Positions 29,323 through 38,393 of a stretch of DNA of 64,000 bases are shown here, in pieces (positions within the stretch are counted from its first letter, which is position 1; each line of letters begins with the position of its first letter). The DNA comes from Polynucleobacter necessarius (GTDB lineage: Bacteria; Pseudomonadota; Gammaproteobacteria; Burkholderiales; Burkholderiaceae). The position numbers and the translations under genes were made by a program. The notes under the pieces are model-generated. The model did not search any database. It worked only from the letters and a program-made list of their open reading frames with translations, and was not told where the DNA came from. The stretch lies in assembly GCA_900095165.1 (NCBI GenBank), contig LT606947.1, forward strand, positions 1,794,309 through 1,858,308. The letters run 5' to 3'.

Positions 29323-29979
29323 TTATTTACCCGCAGTTTGATGTTGCAAGATGTTGGTGAATTCTTCAATAAAGGTTTCAAAGCGGATGGATAGGCGATC
29401 CACATCTGTAGCAGCACGGTTATAGGCAACAACAGCAGGGATAGCCGCAAACAAGCCGATAGCAGTGGCAATTAAGGCCTCAGCAATACCCGGCGCCACA
29501 GCGGATAGAGTTGCATTCTGCACGTTTGCTAGTCCGCGGAAGGAGTGCATGATGCCCCAGACGGTGCCAAATAAGCCGATGTAAGGAGAAACAGAGCCTA
29601 CCGAAGCCAGGAACGGGAGATTGGCCTCTAGCGCATCCATTTCGCGTTGGTAGGTCGCTTTCATGGCGCGCCGGGCGGCGTCGATTTCGCGGACTTTCAT
29701 GAACTCCTGCATGCCGGCCTCAAAGATGTGCTCTAAAACGGCATCGCTACGGGTATTGCGTTGCGCTGCCTCTAAAAGGGTTCCAAGGTCACCGCCAGAC
29801 CAAAAGTCGCGCTCAAAACGTTCGGTATCCTGTCTTACACCACGCAAAATAGCCGTTTTCTTAAAAATGATGGTCCAAGAAGCTACGGACATCCCTAGTA
29901 ATAACAACATTACTAACTGGACTAATAGGCTGGCATTAAGGATTAGGGAGAGGAATGAGAGGTCTTGAGTAGGTATCAT
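29323..29979 (-). CDS. tolQ: Tol-Pal protein TolQ (MotA/TolQ/ExbB proton channel)
   Basis: 218 residues. Three hydrophobic segments (around 12-35, 133-155 and 163-190) and the motif GLFGTVWGIMHSFRGLA followed by PGIAEALIATAIGLFAAIPA are typical of TolQ. It carries protons to energise TolA. First gene of tolQRAB; the promoter must lie in the 75-base gap to glyA, which is divergent. Confidence 0.95.
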   Translation of the reverse strand: MIPTQDLSFLSLILNASLLVQLVMLLLLGMSVASWTIIFKKTAILRGVRQDTERFERDFWSGGDLGTLLEAAQRNTRSDAVLEHIFEAGMQEFMKVREIDAARRAMKATYQREMDALEANLPFLASVGSVSPYIGLFGTVWGIMHSFRGLANVQNATLSAVAPGIAEALIATAIGLFAAIPAVVAYNRAATDVDRLSIRFETFIEEFTNILQHQTAGK

Positions 29980-30055
29980 GGTGGATTTTGTATGATGTAG
30001 GTTGATTTTACTAAGTTAATTCACCCAGCAATACAACTTCATCAGGATTATGACC

Positions 30056-31300
30056 ATGTTTGACCGCCAAAACACCTTAGCCAAAACCGACCCAAAATTA
30101 TGGGCGGCGATCCAGAATGAGAATAAGCGTCAAGAAGACCATATCGAGCTGATTGCTTCTGAGAACTACACCTCACCAGCAGTGATGCAGGCACAGGGCT
30201 CTCAGTTGACTAATAAGTATGCTGAAGGCTATCCAGGTAAGCGTTATTACGGTGGTTGTGAATTCGTGGATGTGGCTGAGCAATTGGCAATTGACCGTGT
30301 CAAAGCGTTGTTTGGTGCTGAGGCAGCAAACGTTCAGCCCCATTGTGGCGCGTCTGCTAACCAGGCGGTATTTTTAGCATTCTTAAAACCAGGCGATACG
30401 TTTATGGGCATGAGTCTTGCCGAAGGCGGTCACTTGACTCACGGTATGGCGCTGAACATGAGTGGTAAGTGGTTTAACCCGATTGCTTACGGCCTTGATA
30501 AAAATGAAGAGATTGATTACGAGCAAATGGAACGTCTCGCTCGTGAGCACAAGCCAAAACTCATTATTGCTGGTGCATCTGCTTACTCCAAGAAAATTGA
30601 TTTCGAGCGCATCGGTAAATTAGCCAAAGAAGTGGGCGCGATTTTCATGGTGGACATGGCACACTATGCGGGCTTAGTCGCTGCTGGCGTATATCCAAAC
30701 CCAGTGCCGCATGCTGACATTGTTACCTCTACTACCCACAAGAGTTTGCGTGGCCCTCGTGGTGGCATCATTCTGATGAAGGCTGAACACGAGAAAGCCA
30801 TCAACTCCGCAGTGTTCCCGGGCTTACAAGGTGGTCCCTTGATGCATGTGATTGCTGCTAAAGCAGTTGCGTTTAAAAAGGCTCAAGAACCTGGCTTTAT
30901 TGATTATCAAAAGCAAGTAGTTGCTAATGCCAAAGCCTTGGCTGAAACATTGATCGAGCGCGGTCTACGCATCGTATCTGGTGGCACAGATTCACACGTG
31001 ATGTTGGTTGATCTACGTGCCAAGAAAATGACTGGTAAAGAGGCTGAGCGTGTCTTAGGTGAGGCACACATTACCTGCAATAAAAATGGTATTCCAAATG
31101 ATCCTGAAAAACCAATGGTGACTAGTGGTATTCGTTTGGGTTCACCAGCAATGACAACGCGCGGTTTCAAAGAAGCAGAAGCGCGTCAGGTTGGTAATTT
31201 CATTGCTGACGTTTTAGATAATCCAAATGATGCTGACAATATTGCCAAGGTTCGTGCGCAAGTTGCTGAGCTCACAAAGCGTTTCCCAGTTTACGGTTAA
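30056..31300 (+). CDS. glyA: Serine hydroxymethyltransferase
   Basis: About 414 residues. The ATG at 30056 is placed about eight bases after an AGGA motif; an ATG at 30050 is in frame but too close to it. The PLP lysine lies in [15 protein letters not shown]. It interconverts serine and glycine with tetrahydrofolate and feeds one-carbon metabolism. It is followed by nrdR, a common pairing in beta-proteobacteria. Intact, with family-typical length. Confidence 0.97.
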   Translation: MFDRQNTLAKTDPKLWAAIQNENKRQEDHIELIASENYTSPAVMQAQGSQLTNKYAEGYPGKRYYGGCEFVDVAEQLAIDRVKALFGAEAANVQPHCGASANQAVFLAFLKPGDTFMGMSLAEGGHLTHGMALNMSGKWFNPIAYGLDKNEEIDYEQMERLAREHKPKLIIAGASAYSKKIDFERIGKLAKEVGAIFMVDMAHYAGLVAAGVYPNPVPHADIVTSTTHKSLRGPRGGIILMKAEHEKAINSAVFPGLQGGPLMHVIAAKAVAFKKAQEPGFIDYQKQVVANAKALAETLIERGLRIVSGGTDSHVMLVDLRAKKMTGKEAERVLGEAHITCNKNGIPNDPEKPMVTSGIRLGSPAMTTRGFKEAEARQVGNFIADVLDNPNDADNIAKVRAQVAELTKRFPVYG

Positions 31301-31311
31301 GAAAGCCCTCA

Positions 31312-31758
31312 TTGCGCTGCCCCTTTTGCCATAACGACGATACCCAGGTGTTAGACACTCGAGTATCGGACGAGGGCGATACGATTCGCCGGCGCCGCCG
31401 TTGCGCCAAATGCGATAAGCGCTTTACGACTTACGAACGTGTCGAGCTGGTACTGCCAACTATCGTGAAGAAGAACGGCAGTCGTGTTGATTACAATCAC
31501 GATAAGTTGGCTAGCTCAATCAAGCTAGCCTTGCGCAAGCGGCCGGTCTCATCAGACTCTGTTGATGAATCTATCACCCGTATCGAAGAAAAGCTTCTCA
31601 GTCTTGGTGAAAAAGAGATCTCTAGTGAGCGAGTGGGCGAGCTGGTGATGCGTGAGCTCAAGCGCCTGGATAAGGTGGCTTACATTCGCTTTGCCTCCGT
31701 CTATCGAAGCTTTGCCAATATTGAATCTTTTGAGAGTGCACTCAAAGAGCTGAAGTAA
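31312..31758 (+). CDS. nrdR: Transcriptional repressor NrdR
   Basis: 148 residues from a TTG start that gives the canonical MRCPFCHND. The zinc ribbon has its second pair in [15 protein letters not shown]; an ATP-cone domain follows ([20 protein letters not shown]). It represses ribonucleotide reductase operons through NrdR boxes when dATP is high. It lies 11 bases after glyA. No nrd operon lies in this window. Confidence 0.95.
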   Translation: MRCPFCHNDDTQVLDTRVSDEGDTIRRRRRCAKCDKRFTTYERVELVLPTIVKKNGSRVDYNHDKLASSIKLALRKRPVSSDSVDESITRIEEKLLSLGEKEISSERVGELVMRELKRLDKVAYIRFASVYRSFANIESFESALKELK

Positions 31759-31763
31759 TTACT

Positions 31764-31943
31764 CTATCGCTCAGATTCTTCAGCTTTGACTGCCTCGAAG
31801 CCACCGGGATACTCACTTTTTTCTTTAACGCAGCCAATAAATTGCTCTAACTCTATTGTGCTTATGACCCCACAGCGATGAAGTCCAAGCATTCTTTCAG
31901 TCATTTCATTAATAAGTCTGCTAGTTGATTTTTTAGCTACCAT
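31764..31943 (-). CDS. Small uncharacterised ORF, 59 residues
   Basis: An ATG-to-TAG frame on the minus strand, facing nrdR across five bases. It begins MVAKKSTSRLINEMTERMLG and ends in an acidic tail (EAVKAEESER). The segment LINEMTERMLGLHRCGVIST vaguely resembles the N-terminal part of small addiction-module antitoxins, but too little is present to assign it. It is close to the RelE/HigA-like module at 32.0 kb, so it could be a remnant or partner of that mobile locus. Whether it is expressed is unknown. Confidence 0.35.
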   Translation of the reverse strand: MVAKKSTSRLINEMTERMLGLHRCGVISTIELEQFIGCVKEKSEYPGGFEAVKAEESER

Positions 31944-32018
31944 GACTTGAATTTAGCATTGAAAAATTTCACGCTGAATTTAATTAAATAGCTATTTCAA
32001 TTGGGCGGTCTTTGAATG

Positions 32019-32041
32019 TATACTGTAACCAATTGATTACA
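32019..32041 (+). promoter_or_regulatory. Promoter and near-palindromic operator of the RelE/HigA-like module
   Basis: A -10-like TATACT (32019-32024) is followed by an 18-base near-palindrome (32024-32041, TGTAACCAATTGATTACA, eight of nine pairs matching). A weak -35 candidate TTCAAT lies 17 bases upstream. The overlap with the transcription start region and the toxin start at 32050 suggests autorepression by the antitoxin (inference). Confidence 0.5.
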
Positions 32042-32049
32042 ATGTTGGA

Positions 32050-32352
32050 GTGTATGAAATCAATAAGACAGTTGAATTTGAGGTGTGGCTTTGCGCTATT
32101 CGTGACCCCTTAACTCGAGGGCGATTATTGGCAAGACTCCGAAAAGTTGCGCTTGGAAGCTTTGGAGATGTGACTCCAATATCTAACTCAAATGGGATTT
32201 GGGAAATGAGGGAGTATTTTGGTTCTGATTGGCGCATGTATTACATAGTGCGTAGGCAAGTGGTGGTGATTGTTTTAGGGGGTGGCATTAAGTCAACACA
32301 AATAAGTGACATTAAGAAGGTTAAGAAAATGCTTCTGACCATGGAGGATTAA
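32050..32352 (+). CDS. RelE/ParE-superfamily toxin, addiction-module killer type
   Basis: 100 residues from a GTG start. The pattern of a short helical N terminus, central DPLTRGRLLARLRKVALGSF and YFGSDWRMYYIVRRQVVVIV followed by a Lys-rich tail fits the Gp49-like/HigB group of RelE-fold toxins, which are mRNA interferases acting on the ribosome. The toxin gene precedes the antitoxin gene, and the stop is immediately followed by the antitoxin ATG. Gene order and sizes support a type II module; the precise target is inference. Confidence 0.8.
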   Translation: MYEINKTVEFEVWLCAIRDPLTRGRLLARLRKVALGSFGDVTPISNSNGIWEMREYFGSDWRMYYIVRRQVVVIVLGGGIKSTQISDIKKVKKMLLTMED

Positions 32353-32655
32353 ATGGCAAAAATGAAAAAAATCAAAATTAGTGAGTTGCCAAAGTTTGAT
32401 GTTGTTGATTACTTAAAAACAGAAAAGGATATCGCTGGGTATCTGAATGCGGTCTTAGAGGATGGCGACCCCGCTCTATTTGTAGCTGCAATTGGGGATA
32501 TATCAAGGGCAAAAGGAATGAGCGATATTGCCAAGAAAAGCGGCGTTACAAGAGAATCTCTCTATAGGGCCTTAAAGATTGAGGCTAGACCAAGATTCGA
32601 AACTGTCGCAAAAGTAATACAAGCATTAGGAATGAAGTTAAGTGTTCATGCCTAA
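32353..32655 (+). CDS. HigA-like addiction-module antidote protein
   Basis: 100 residues. After an N-terminal Lys-rich lead, the core KFDVVDYLKTEKDIAGYLNA and the helix-turn-helix SDIAKKSGVTRESLYRALK match the family of probable addiction-module antidote proteins. It is directly adjacent to the toxin stop codon, so the two are co-translated. It should bind and inactivate the toxin and repress the promoter at 32019-32041. Appears intact. Confidence 0.85.
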   Translation: MAKMKKIKISELPKFDVVDYLKTEKDIAGYLNAVLEDGDPALFVAAIGDISRAKGMSDIAKKSGVTRESLYRALKIEARPRFETVAKVIQALGMKLSVHA

Positions 32656-32658
32656 TAA

Positions 32659-32689
32659 AAAAGGACTACAAATGAACTGCAGTCCTTTT
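32659..32689. terminator. Bidirectional terminator between HigA-like gene and adk
   Basis: An inverted repeat AAAAGGACT (32659-32667) and AGTCCTTTT (32681-32689), nine pairs with a 13-base loop, with A/T-rich flanks on both sides. It lies between two genes that end tail to tail, so it can terminate both. Confidence 0.7.
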
Positions 32690-32708
32690 GGCTTTTACAG
32701 AAAACGAA

Positions 32709-33437
<729 letters not shown>

Positions 33438-33487
33438 TTAGGATTATCCCCGAGAAGAGTGGCAACGCCCCCTGAAAAGCGATTTTT

Positions 33488-34252
33488 CTAGGAATTGCCT
33501 AGTAATTGTCGGATGCGTTCGAGATCCTCAGGAGTATCAACCCCTGCAGGAGGCGCCTCAGGGGCAATATGAACGGCAATCTTGTGGCCATTCCAGAGGG
33601 CGCGCAGCTGTTCCAAGGCCTCAGCTTGCTCTGGGGGTGCTGGCTCTAGGCGGCTATAAGCTTGTAAGAAGTCAGCCCGGTAGCCATAAATTCCAAGGTG
33701 GCGTAAATACGCTGTAGTTTGCTGCGCTTGAGCGTCTCTGACAAAAGGAATGGGTGCTCTTGAAAAGTACAGCGCTTCACCTGAGCGATTGAGCACTACC
33801 TTCACTACATTGGGATTGTTAATTTCTGCAACTTCAGTAATAGGTGCAGCAACGGTAGAGATGGCGCAGCGTGTATTTTCAGCTAAGGTGCTCGCAACTT
33901 GATTGATTAACTCTGGTGGAATCAGTGGTTCATCGCCTTGCACGTTCACGATCAATGCATCGTTTGAAAGTTTTAAGAGTTGCGCCACTTCGGCAATGCG
34001 GTCCGTGCCAGTTGGACGATTCTCGCTAGTGAGCAAGCAATCGATGCGATGCTCGTCACAAGCCGCTTGAATCTCGGGTGAGTCAGTAGCCACCACAACA
34101 CTTTGCGCCAGAGATAACTTAGCGTGTTCCGCCACTCGAACCACCATGGGCTTGCCACCAATATCTGCTAGTGGTTTACGAGGAAGGCGAGTAGATCCCA
34201 GTCTGGCTGGAATCACTACTAAAAAATCAGGTGCTTTGGAGGACGTGGCCAT
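33488..34252 (-). CDS. kdsB: 3-deoxy-manno-octulosonate cytidylyltransferase
   Basis: 254 residues. VVIPARLGSTRLPRKPLADI is the family N terminus and NVQGDEPLIPPELI the CMP-KDO active site. It activates Kdo with CTP for inner-core LPS synthesis. It lies 21 bases from the Trm112-like gene. Intact and normal in length. Confidence 0.96.
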   Translation of the reverse strand: MATSSKAPDFLVVIPARLGSTRLPRKPLADIGGKPMVVRVAEHAKLSLAQSVVVATDSPEIQAACDEHRIDCLLTSENRPTGTDRIAEVAQLLKLSNDALIVNVQGDEPLIPPELINQVASTLAENTRCAISTVAAPITEVAEINNPNVVKVVLNRSGEALYFSRAPIPFVRDAQAQQTTAYLRHLGIYGYRADFLQAYSRLEPAPPEQAEALEQLRALWNGHKIAVHIAPEAPPAGVDTPEDLERIRQLLGNS

Positions 34253-34272
34253 TGATAGAAAAATTTCAATGA

Positions 34273-34452
34273 TTAAGCCAATTCGTCACTACTAAGAGTG
34301 CGCGCTTCGTCTACCAACATGACCGGCACATCATCACGTATAGGGTAAGCCAACCGATCTGCTTTACAAATCAATTCACCTTTAACGGCATCAAGTTGGA
34401 GCTGGCTTTTGCAGAGAGGGCAAACCAAAATATCGAGCAGTCGTTTATCCAT
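34273..34452 (-). CDS. Trm112 family protein (YcaR-like)
   Basis: 59 residues, below usual gene-finder limits. [20 protein letters not shown] opens a small zinc-ribbon-like protein, followed by [20 protein letters not shown], the standard Trm112/YcaR core. It sits between lpxK and kdsB as in most Burkholderiales, where it is co-transcribed with them. It may support a methyltransferase or protein folding; the exact bacterial role is not known. Confidence 0.85.
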   Translation of the reverse strand: MDKRLLDILVCPLCKSQLQLDAVKGELICKADRLAYPIRDDVPVMLVDEARTLSSDELA

Positions 34453-34560
34453 GATTTTGTAGTGAGTTTTGAGTGGGTGATTCTAAGTAAATCTAAATAA
34501 GTGAAGTTACAGTGTAGTGCTATCTAGTTGTAGTCAACAAGTCTAGATAAGCGACCTAGC

Positions 34561-35652
34561 CTACAGGTTGTAGCGATAAGGATCCGGTCTTCGCAAGATG
34601 GATTGCAGCCATTCGGCTAGATTGTCTGGCAAACAGAGTGAGAGTGGCACTACCCAAATACGCTCATCATGAATAGCTGCACATTTCACAGCATCTTTTT
34701 CTGTAATGAGAATGCATTGAGTATTGAGCTTTTCAAAAAACTCGGAGGTGTAGCTTGCATGATCAGGCAGGGGAATGCATTTTCCTGCAATACCTTGGCT
34801 AAGAAGATCATCAAAAAAGCGCTGTGGATTGCCTAGCGCTGCAACAGCAGTAATCTTGCTGGGTAAATAGCTATCCGCAATTTGAGAAAGCGTTTGATGA
34901 TTATTCGGGTTGATAAGTTGATAAGCGGCACCCAAATTGGCTAATAGCGAGAATGCTCTGCGTCCCCGAAAATACTCTTCTTGCTGTCCGATTTTGTTGG
35001 CACTATTTTTTGCGGTCAATAAAGTAGCATCTCGTTCACGGGTTGCAGGTTCACGTAATGGGCCCGCTGGTAATAAGAAGCGATTACCTTCTCCACGTCC
35101 ATCACGCACCACAAACTCGATGTCGCGACCGCCTTCACGAGCGGGCCAACGAGCTAGTCCAGTATGTTGCAGGCCATCATCACTGATGATGACGTCCACG
35201 TTGGGAGATTGCTTTAGCAAAGCTCGAATACTTTCTTGACGCTTTGGAAATACCCAAATCGGGAATTGGTTATGCGTACGCTTGGCAATGAGAACCGGTT
35301 CATCGCCAACTAAGGCTGGATCAGAGTCACACATAACTTGCAATGGAGTAAGTTGTGAAGAAGAGCCATAACCTCTGCTGATGATTCCGGGATTCCAGCC
35401 TAACTGCTGCAAACGTTCTGCCAGTGCAATCACGATTGGTGTCTTGCCAGTACCGCCCACACGAATATTGCCCACAATGATGACGGGAACAGGTGCTGGT
35501 TTCTGTTTGATGAGGCCGGTATCTAGGATTAACTTGCGAGCACGTAGTAGCAATCCATAAAACCAAGAGAGTGGCCACAAGATCAAGCTAGTGGGACCAC
35601 GTCTTTCCCAGAACTTAGGTGCTTTACGGAAAAAAGAAAAGGACATTAACAA
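34561..35652 (-). CDS. lpxK: Tetraacyldisaccharide 4'-kinase
   Basis: 363 residues, a membrane-associated P-loop kinase. The N terminus has a hydrophobic anchor (SLILWPLSWFYGLLLRAR) and the Walker A is VGNIRVGGTGKTPIVIALAE. It phosphorylates the 4' position of the lipid A precursor, the sixth Raetz step. A Met two codons later could be the true start. It follows exbD in the order exbB-exbD-lpxK. Confidence 0.95.
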   Translation of the reverse strand: MLMSFSFFRKAPKFWERRGPTSLILWPLSWFYGLLLRARKLILDTGLIKQKPAPVPVIIVGNIRVGGTGKTPIVIALAERLQQLGWNPGIISRGYGSSSQLTPLQVMCDSDPALVGDEPVLIAKRTHNQFPIWVFPKRQESIRALLKQSPNVDVIISDDGLQHTGLARWPAREGGRDIEFVVRDGRGEGNRFLLPAGPLREPATRERDATLLTAKNSANKIGQQEEYFRGRRAFSLLANLGAAYQLINPNNHQTLSQIADSYLPSKITAVAALGNPQRFFDDLLSQGIAGKCIPLPDHASYTSEFFEKLNTQCILITEKDAVKCAAIHDERIWVVPLSLCLPDNLAEWLQSILRRPDPYRYNL

Positions 35653-35694
35653 TAGATTTCTGAGTTCGTGTTTATATAGCTTCGAATGTGTAGT

Positions 35695-36162
35695 TTATTT
35701 CTTGGTTTGGCTACTAAATACAATATTAGAGAGATTCGCATCTCGCGCAGCTTCGAGGGCGCTCATCACAGCTTGATGCGGTGCTCTAGCATCTGCATCA
35801 ATGTTGACTTGTAAATTGCTTGCGGACTCTTTCTTGCTATCTACTTGTCCGCTTAATTGCATCAATGCGTTGCTCAGTTGAGAACGATCAGTCACTTTAC
35901 CGTTAATCGCAAAGCGACCATCGCGGCTAACGGCTATATGAATCTGCTTTACCTCTGCCTGATTCTCGCTGCCATTCGCAGTGGGTAATGTAATCGCGAG
36001 TTCTTGATAGCGCGTGAAGGTGGTGGAAATCATTAAAAAGATCAACACCACTAACAACACATCAATAAATGGAATGAGGTTAATCTCAGGCTCTACTGAT
36101 GCAGTTGTGCCTCCTAGAGAAAATCTTCTCTTTGCATGCGCATGTGTTTCTAGCCAACTCAT
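35695..36162 (-). CDS. exbD: Biopolymer transport protein ExbD/TolR family
   Basis: 155 residues, one transmembrane helix at about 27-48 (NLIPFIDVLLVVLIFLMIST) with the coupling Asp, then a periplasmic domain. With ExbB it forms a proton-driven motor for TonB-type transport or lipid export. It overlaps the exbB end by four bases and lies 42 bases from lpxK. This is a second motor of this kind besides TolQR in the window. Confidence 0.9.
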   Translation of the reverse strand: MSWLETHAHAKRRFSLGGTTASVEPEINLIPFIDVLLVVLIFLMISTTFTRYQELAITLPTANGSENQAEVKQIHIAVSRDGRFAINGKVTDRSQLSNALMQLSGQVDSKKESASNLQVNIDADARAPHQAVMSALEAARDANLSNIVFSSQTKK

Positions 36163-36806
36163 TTGGCGTTATCGGTTTGGTATAGTTTTTTAAAGATTTG
36201 GCGGGTGAACTCTTCGCATTCTCGTTGACGCTGATTTGCCATCGCACGTAAACCACGCCAAGCTGCTAATGCAGGAATCGCAATCAATAACCCAAAGGCC
36301 GTGTTGTACAAAGCAACTGAAATTCCGTGAGCCAACTGCTGAGGACTACCTGCTGCACCATTAATAGCACCTTGACTGCCGAAGATTTCAATCATGCCGA
36401 CTACGGTGCCAAATAAACCGAGTAACGGCGCAATGGTGGCAATCGTAGCGAGTGCGCCAAGATAGCGATCTAATTTGAGCCAAGTGCTTTGAGCTGTTGC
36501 TTGGAGTTCCTCGAGCGCGCTCTCGGCGCTACTGCCGCTGAGCTTCTCTTTGAGAGTGCACGCTAATAATGGGCTCGCTGGTGAGAGTTGGGCTAATTCA
36601 GCAACCTGCAAATCGCTCACTGAAGAACCCCTTTTAGGGCTAACCATCTGATTAGTTAGGATAAAAGCAGTTTCGAGGCAGTTTTTCGGGAAAATATGGA
36701 TTTGCCGTAGGTACCAGCAGCGCTCTAGAGCGATCGCTAAGCCCAAAATAGAAATAATGAGGAGGGGCCAAATGGGCCAACCGGCGGATAGTAAGATGGA
36801 GTACAT
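36159..36806 (-). CDS. exbB: MotA/TolQ/ExbB proton channel family protein
   Basis: 215 residues with three hydrophobic segments (about 9-27, 115-140 and 155-180) and the motif APLLGLFGTVVGMIEIFGSQ near residue 124. It overlaps exbD by four bases. The linkage to lpxK and kdsB suggests an envelope role, as in other beta-proteobacteria. Upstream lies a 313-base intergenic region before the divergent xseA. Confidence 0.9.
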   Translation of the reverse strand: MYSILLSAGWPIWPLLIISILGLAIALERCWYLRQIHIFPKNCLETAFILTNQMVSPKRGSSVSDLQVAELAQLSPASPLLACTLKEKLSGSSAESALEELQATAQSTWLKLDRYLGALATIATIAPLLGLFGTVVGMIEIFGSQGAINGAAGSPQQLAHGISVALYNTAFGLLIAIPALAAWRGLRAMANQRQRECEEFTRQIFKKLYQTDNAK

Positions 36807-37119
36807 AAGCTCAGTACTTTAGTTGAATTAAAACGCCTGTTTCAGAAAGCTTGCCTGTGGATAACTCTGTGCAAAACTTTTTTGGATTAGTGCTGTAAGT
36901 CCTTGATTGATGGTTGGTGCATCAATAAATGGAAGAAAATTCAATTTCTGAGCCTGGTCAATATCTTTATAAATCAATAACTTATTCTCGCAGTGTTGGA
37001 TTTATGAGACGTTTTGGGTCAGTAATTACTTACTTATGAGGATTGAACCAAGTACATCTTGCCGTCTGTGGATATTTAATCCTCTGCAGGCCTGATGGAT
37101 GGGGGATTTAAGGTAAAAA
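36807..37119. other. Intergenic region between exbB and xseA with two DnaA-box-like sites and a possible coding remnant
   Basis: This 313-base gap holds divergent promoters for exbB and xseA. TGTGGATAA (36856-36864) is a perfect match to the DnaA-box consensus on one strand, and TGTGGATAT (37067-37075) is a near match. Read on the minus strand, about 36827-36990 gives a protein-like stretch (KLNFLPFIDAPTINQGLTAL) ending in TAA, with stops upstream and no start, perhaps a remnant of a gene lost here. No RNA gene was recognised. Confidence 0.35.
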
Positions 37120-38343
37120 ATGTCGGAAATGCAAGAAAAATCAAGGGAAATTCTGAGTGTTGGCGATCTAAACCGCGCCATTGCTGCTTCTTTGGAGGAA
37201 CGTTTTGATGCGGTCTGGGTAAGCGGGGAGATTTCCAACTTCAAGGCTTATGACAGCGGACACTGGTATTTTTCATTAAAGGATGAAGAAGGCCAAATAC
37301 GTTGTGTGATGTTCCGAGGGCGTAATGGCCAGGTCGGATTTATGCCGCAATCTGGCGACTTGGTTGAGGTGAGCGCCAATCTGGGCATGTACGTGTCCCG
37401 CGGAGATATCCAACTCACCATCCAAACACTGCGCCGCGCAGGAATGGGTGGCTTATATGAAGCATTCTTAAAACTCAAAGCCAAACTCGCCAAGAAAGGA
37501 TTGTTTGATGATGATCGTAAACGTGAGATTCCAACGCATCCTAGATCGATTGGCATCATCACATCACCGCAAGCAGCCGCGTTAAAAGACGTCTTAAGTA
37601 CGCTAGCAAGAAGAGCGCCGCATATTCCGGTTGTGATTTACCCAGCTCTAGTGCAAGGACCGGATGCTCCTTCCGGAATTATTTCTGCTCTCAAAGCGGC
37701 TGAAAAAGAAAATGCAGTCGATGTCATTTTGCTAGTACGTGGCGGCGGCAGCATTGAAGACCTTTGGGCATTCAATGATGAGCAGTTGGCTTACGCCATT
37801 GCGCAATCACCAATACCGGTAGTCAGTGGCGTTGGACATGAAACCGATTTCACGATTGCTGACTTTGTGTCTGATTTGCGTGCGCCAACACCTACTGGCG
37901 CTGCAGAATTAGCTGCGCCACGCAGAGATCAAATGCTGCAAGAGTTAGACGCCATCATGCAAGCTTTGTTACAGCGCATTAACCAACGCGTAGAGCGTGA
38001 AGCGCAAACCTTAGATCAACTAGCACTAAGATTAAGTCATGCGCTACCTAATCCAGATCGAATGCGTGAGCAAATACAAGGATGGCAACAACGCTTACAT
38101 CAAGCTTGGTTAGTACGCATGGAAAGTTGGAAGCGCAATCAAACACACTATCAGTCTCAACTGGAGATGCTGAATCCACAGAGAACCCTTGAGCGTGGCT
38201 ATGCTGTGATATTGAGTAAAGAGAAAGATCAACTGCATGCTGTGCGTGATCCAAAGGAGCTTGCGACAAATTCGGAGTATTTGCTTCGTTTAGCTGATGG
38301 CGAGGCTAAAGTGCAATTCGCTAAATTGGGAATTGAGCCGTAA
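37120..38343 (+). CDS. xseA: Exodeoxyribonuclease VII large subunit
   Basis: 407 residues. An N-terminal OB-fold (FDAVWVSGEISNFKAYDSGH) binds single-stranded DNA; the catalytic domain contains ILLVRGGGSIEDLWAFNDE and SGVGHETDFTIADFV, then PTPTGAAELAAP. A long coiled C-terminal part follows. It degrades single-stranded DNA with XseB. Start ATG after an AAGG motif. Intact. Confidence 0.96.
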   Translation: MSEMQEKSREILSVGDLNRAIAASLEERFDAVWVSGEISNFKAYDSGHWYFSLKDEEGQIRCVMFRGRNGQVGFMPQSGDLVEVSANLGMYVSRGDIQLTIQTLRRAGMGGLYEAFLKLKAKLAKKGLFDDDRKREIPTHPRSIGIITSPQAAALKDVLSTLARRAPHIPVVIYPALVQGPDAPSGIISALKAAEKENAVDVILLVRGGGSIEDLWAFNDEQLAYAIAQSPIPVVSGVGHETDFTIADFVSDLRAPTPTGAAELAAPRRDQMLQELDAIMQALLQRINQRVEREAQTLDQLALRLSHALPNPDRMREQIQGWQQRLHQAWLVRMESWKRNQTHYQSQLEMLNPQRTLERGYAVILSKEKDQLHAVRDPKELATNSEYLLRLADGEAKVQFAKLGIEP

Positions 38344-38351
38344 ATTGAAAA

Positions 38352-38376
38352 ATACAGCTCATATATTGAGCTGTAT
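38352..38376. promoter_or_regulatory. Ten-base perfect inverted repeat between xseA and the Fic pseudogene
   Basis: ATACAGCTCA (38352-38361) and TGAGCTGTAT (38367-38376) form a perfect inverted repeat around a five-base centre, ending 17 bases before the Fic start at 38394. A third half-like GGCTCATG overlaps that start. It may be an operator of the Fic gene or a weak terminator of xseA; there is no T-run, which favours an operator. Confidence 0.5.
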
Positions 38377-38393
38377 ATGGTAAAACACGGCTC

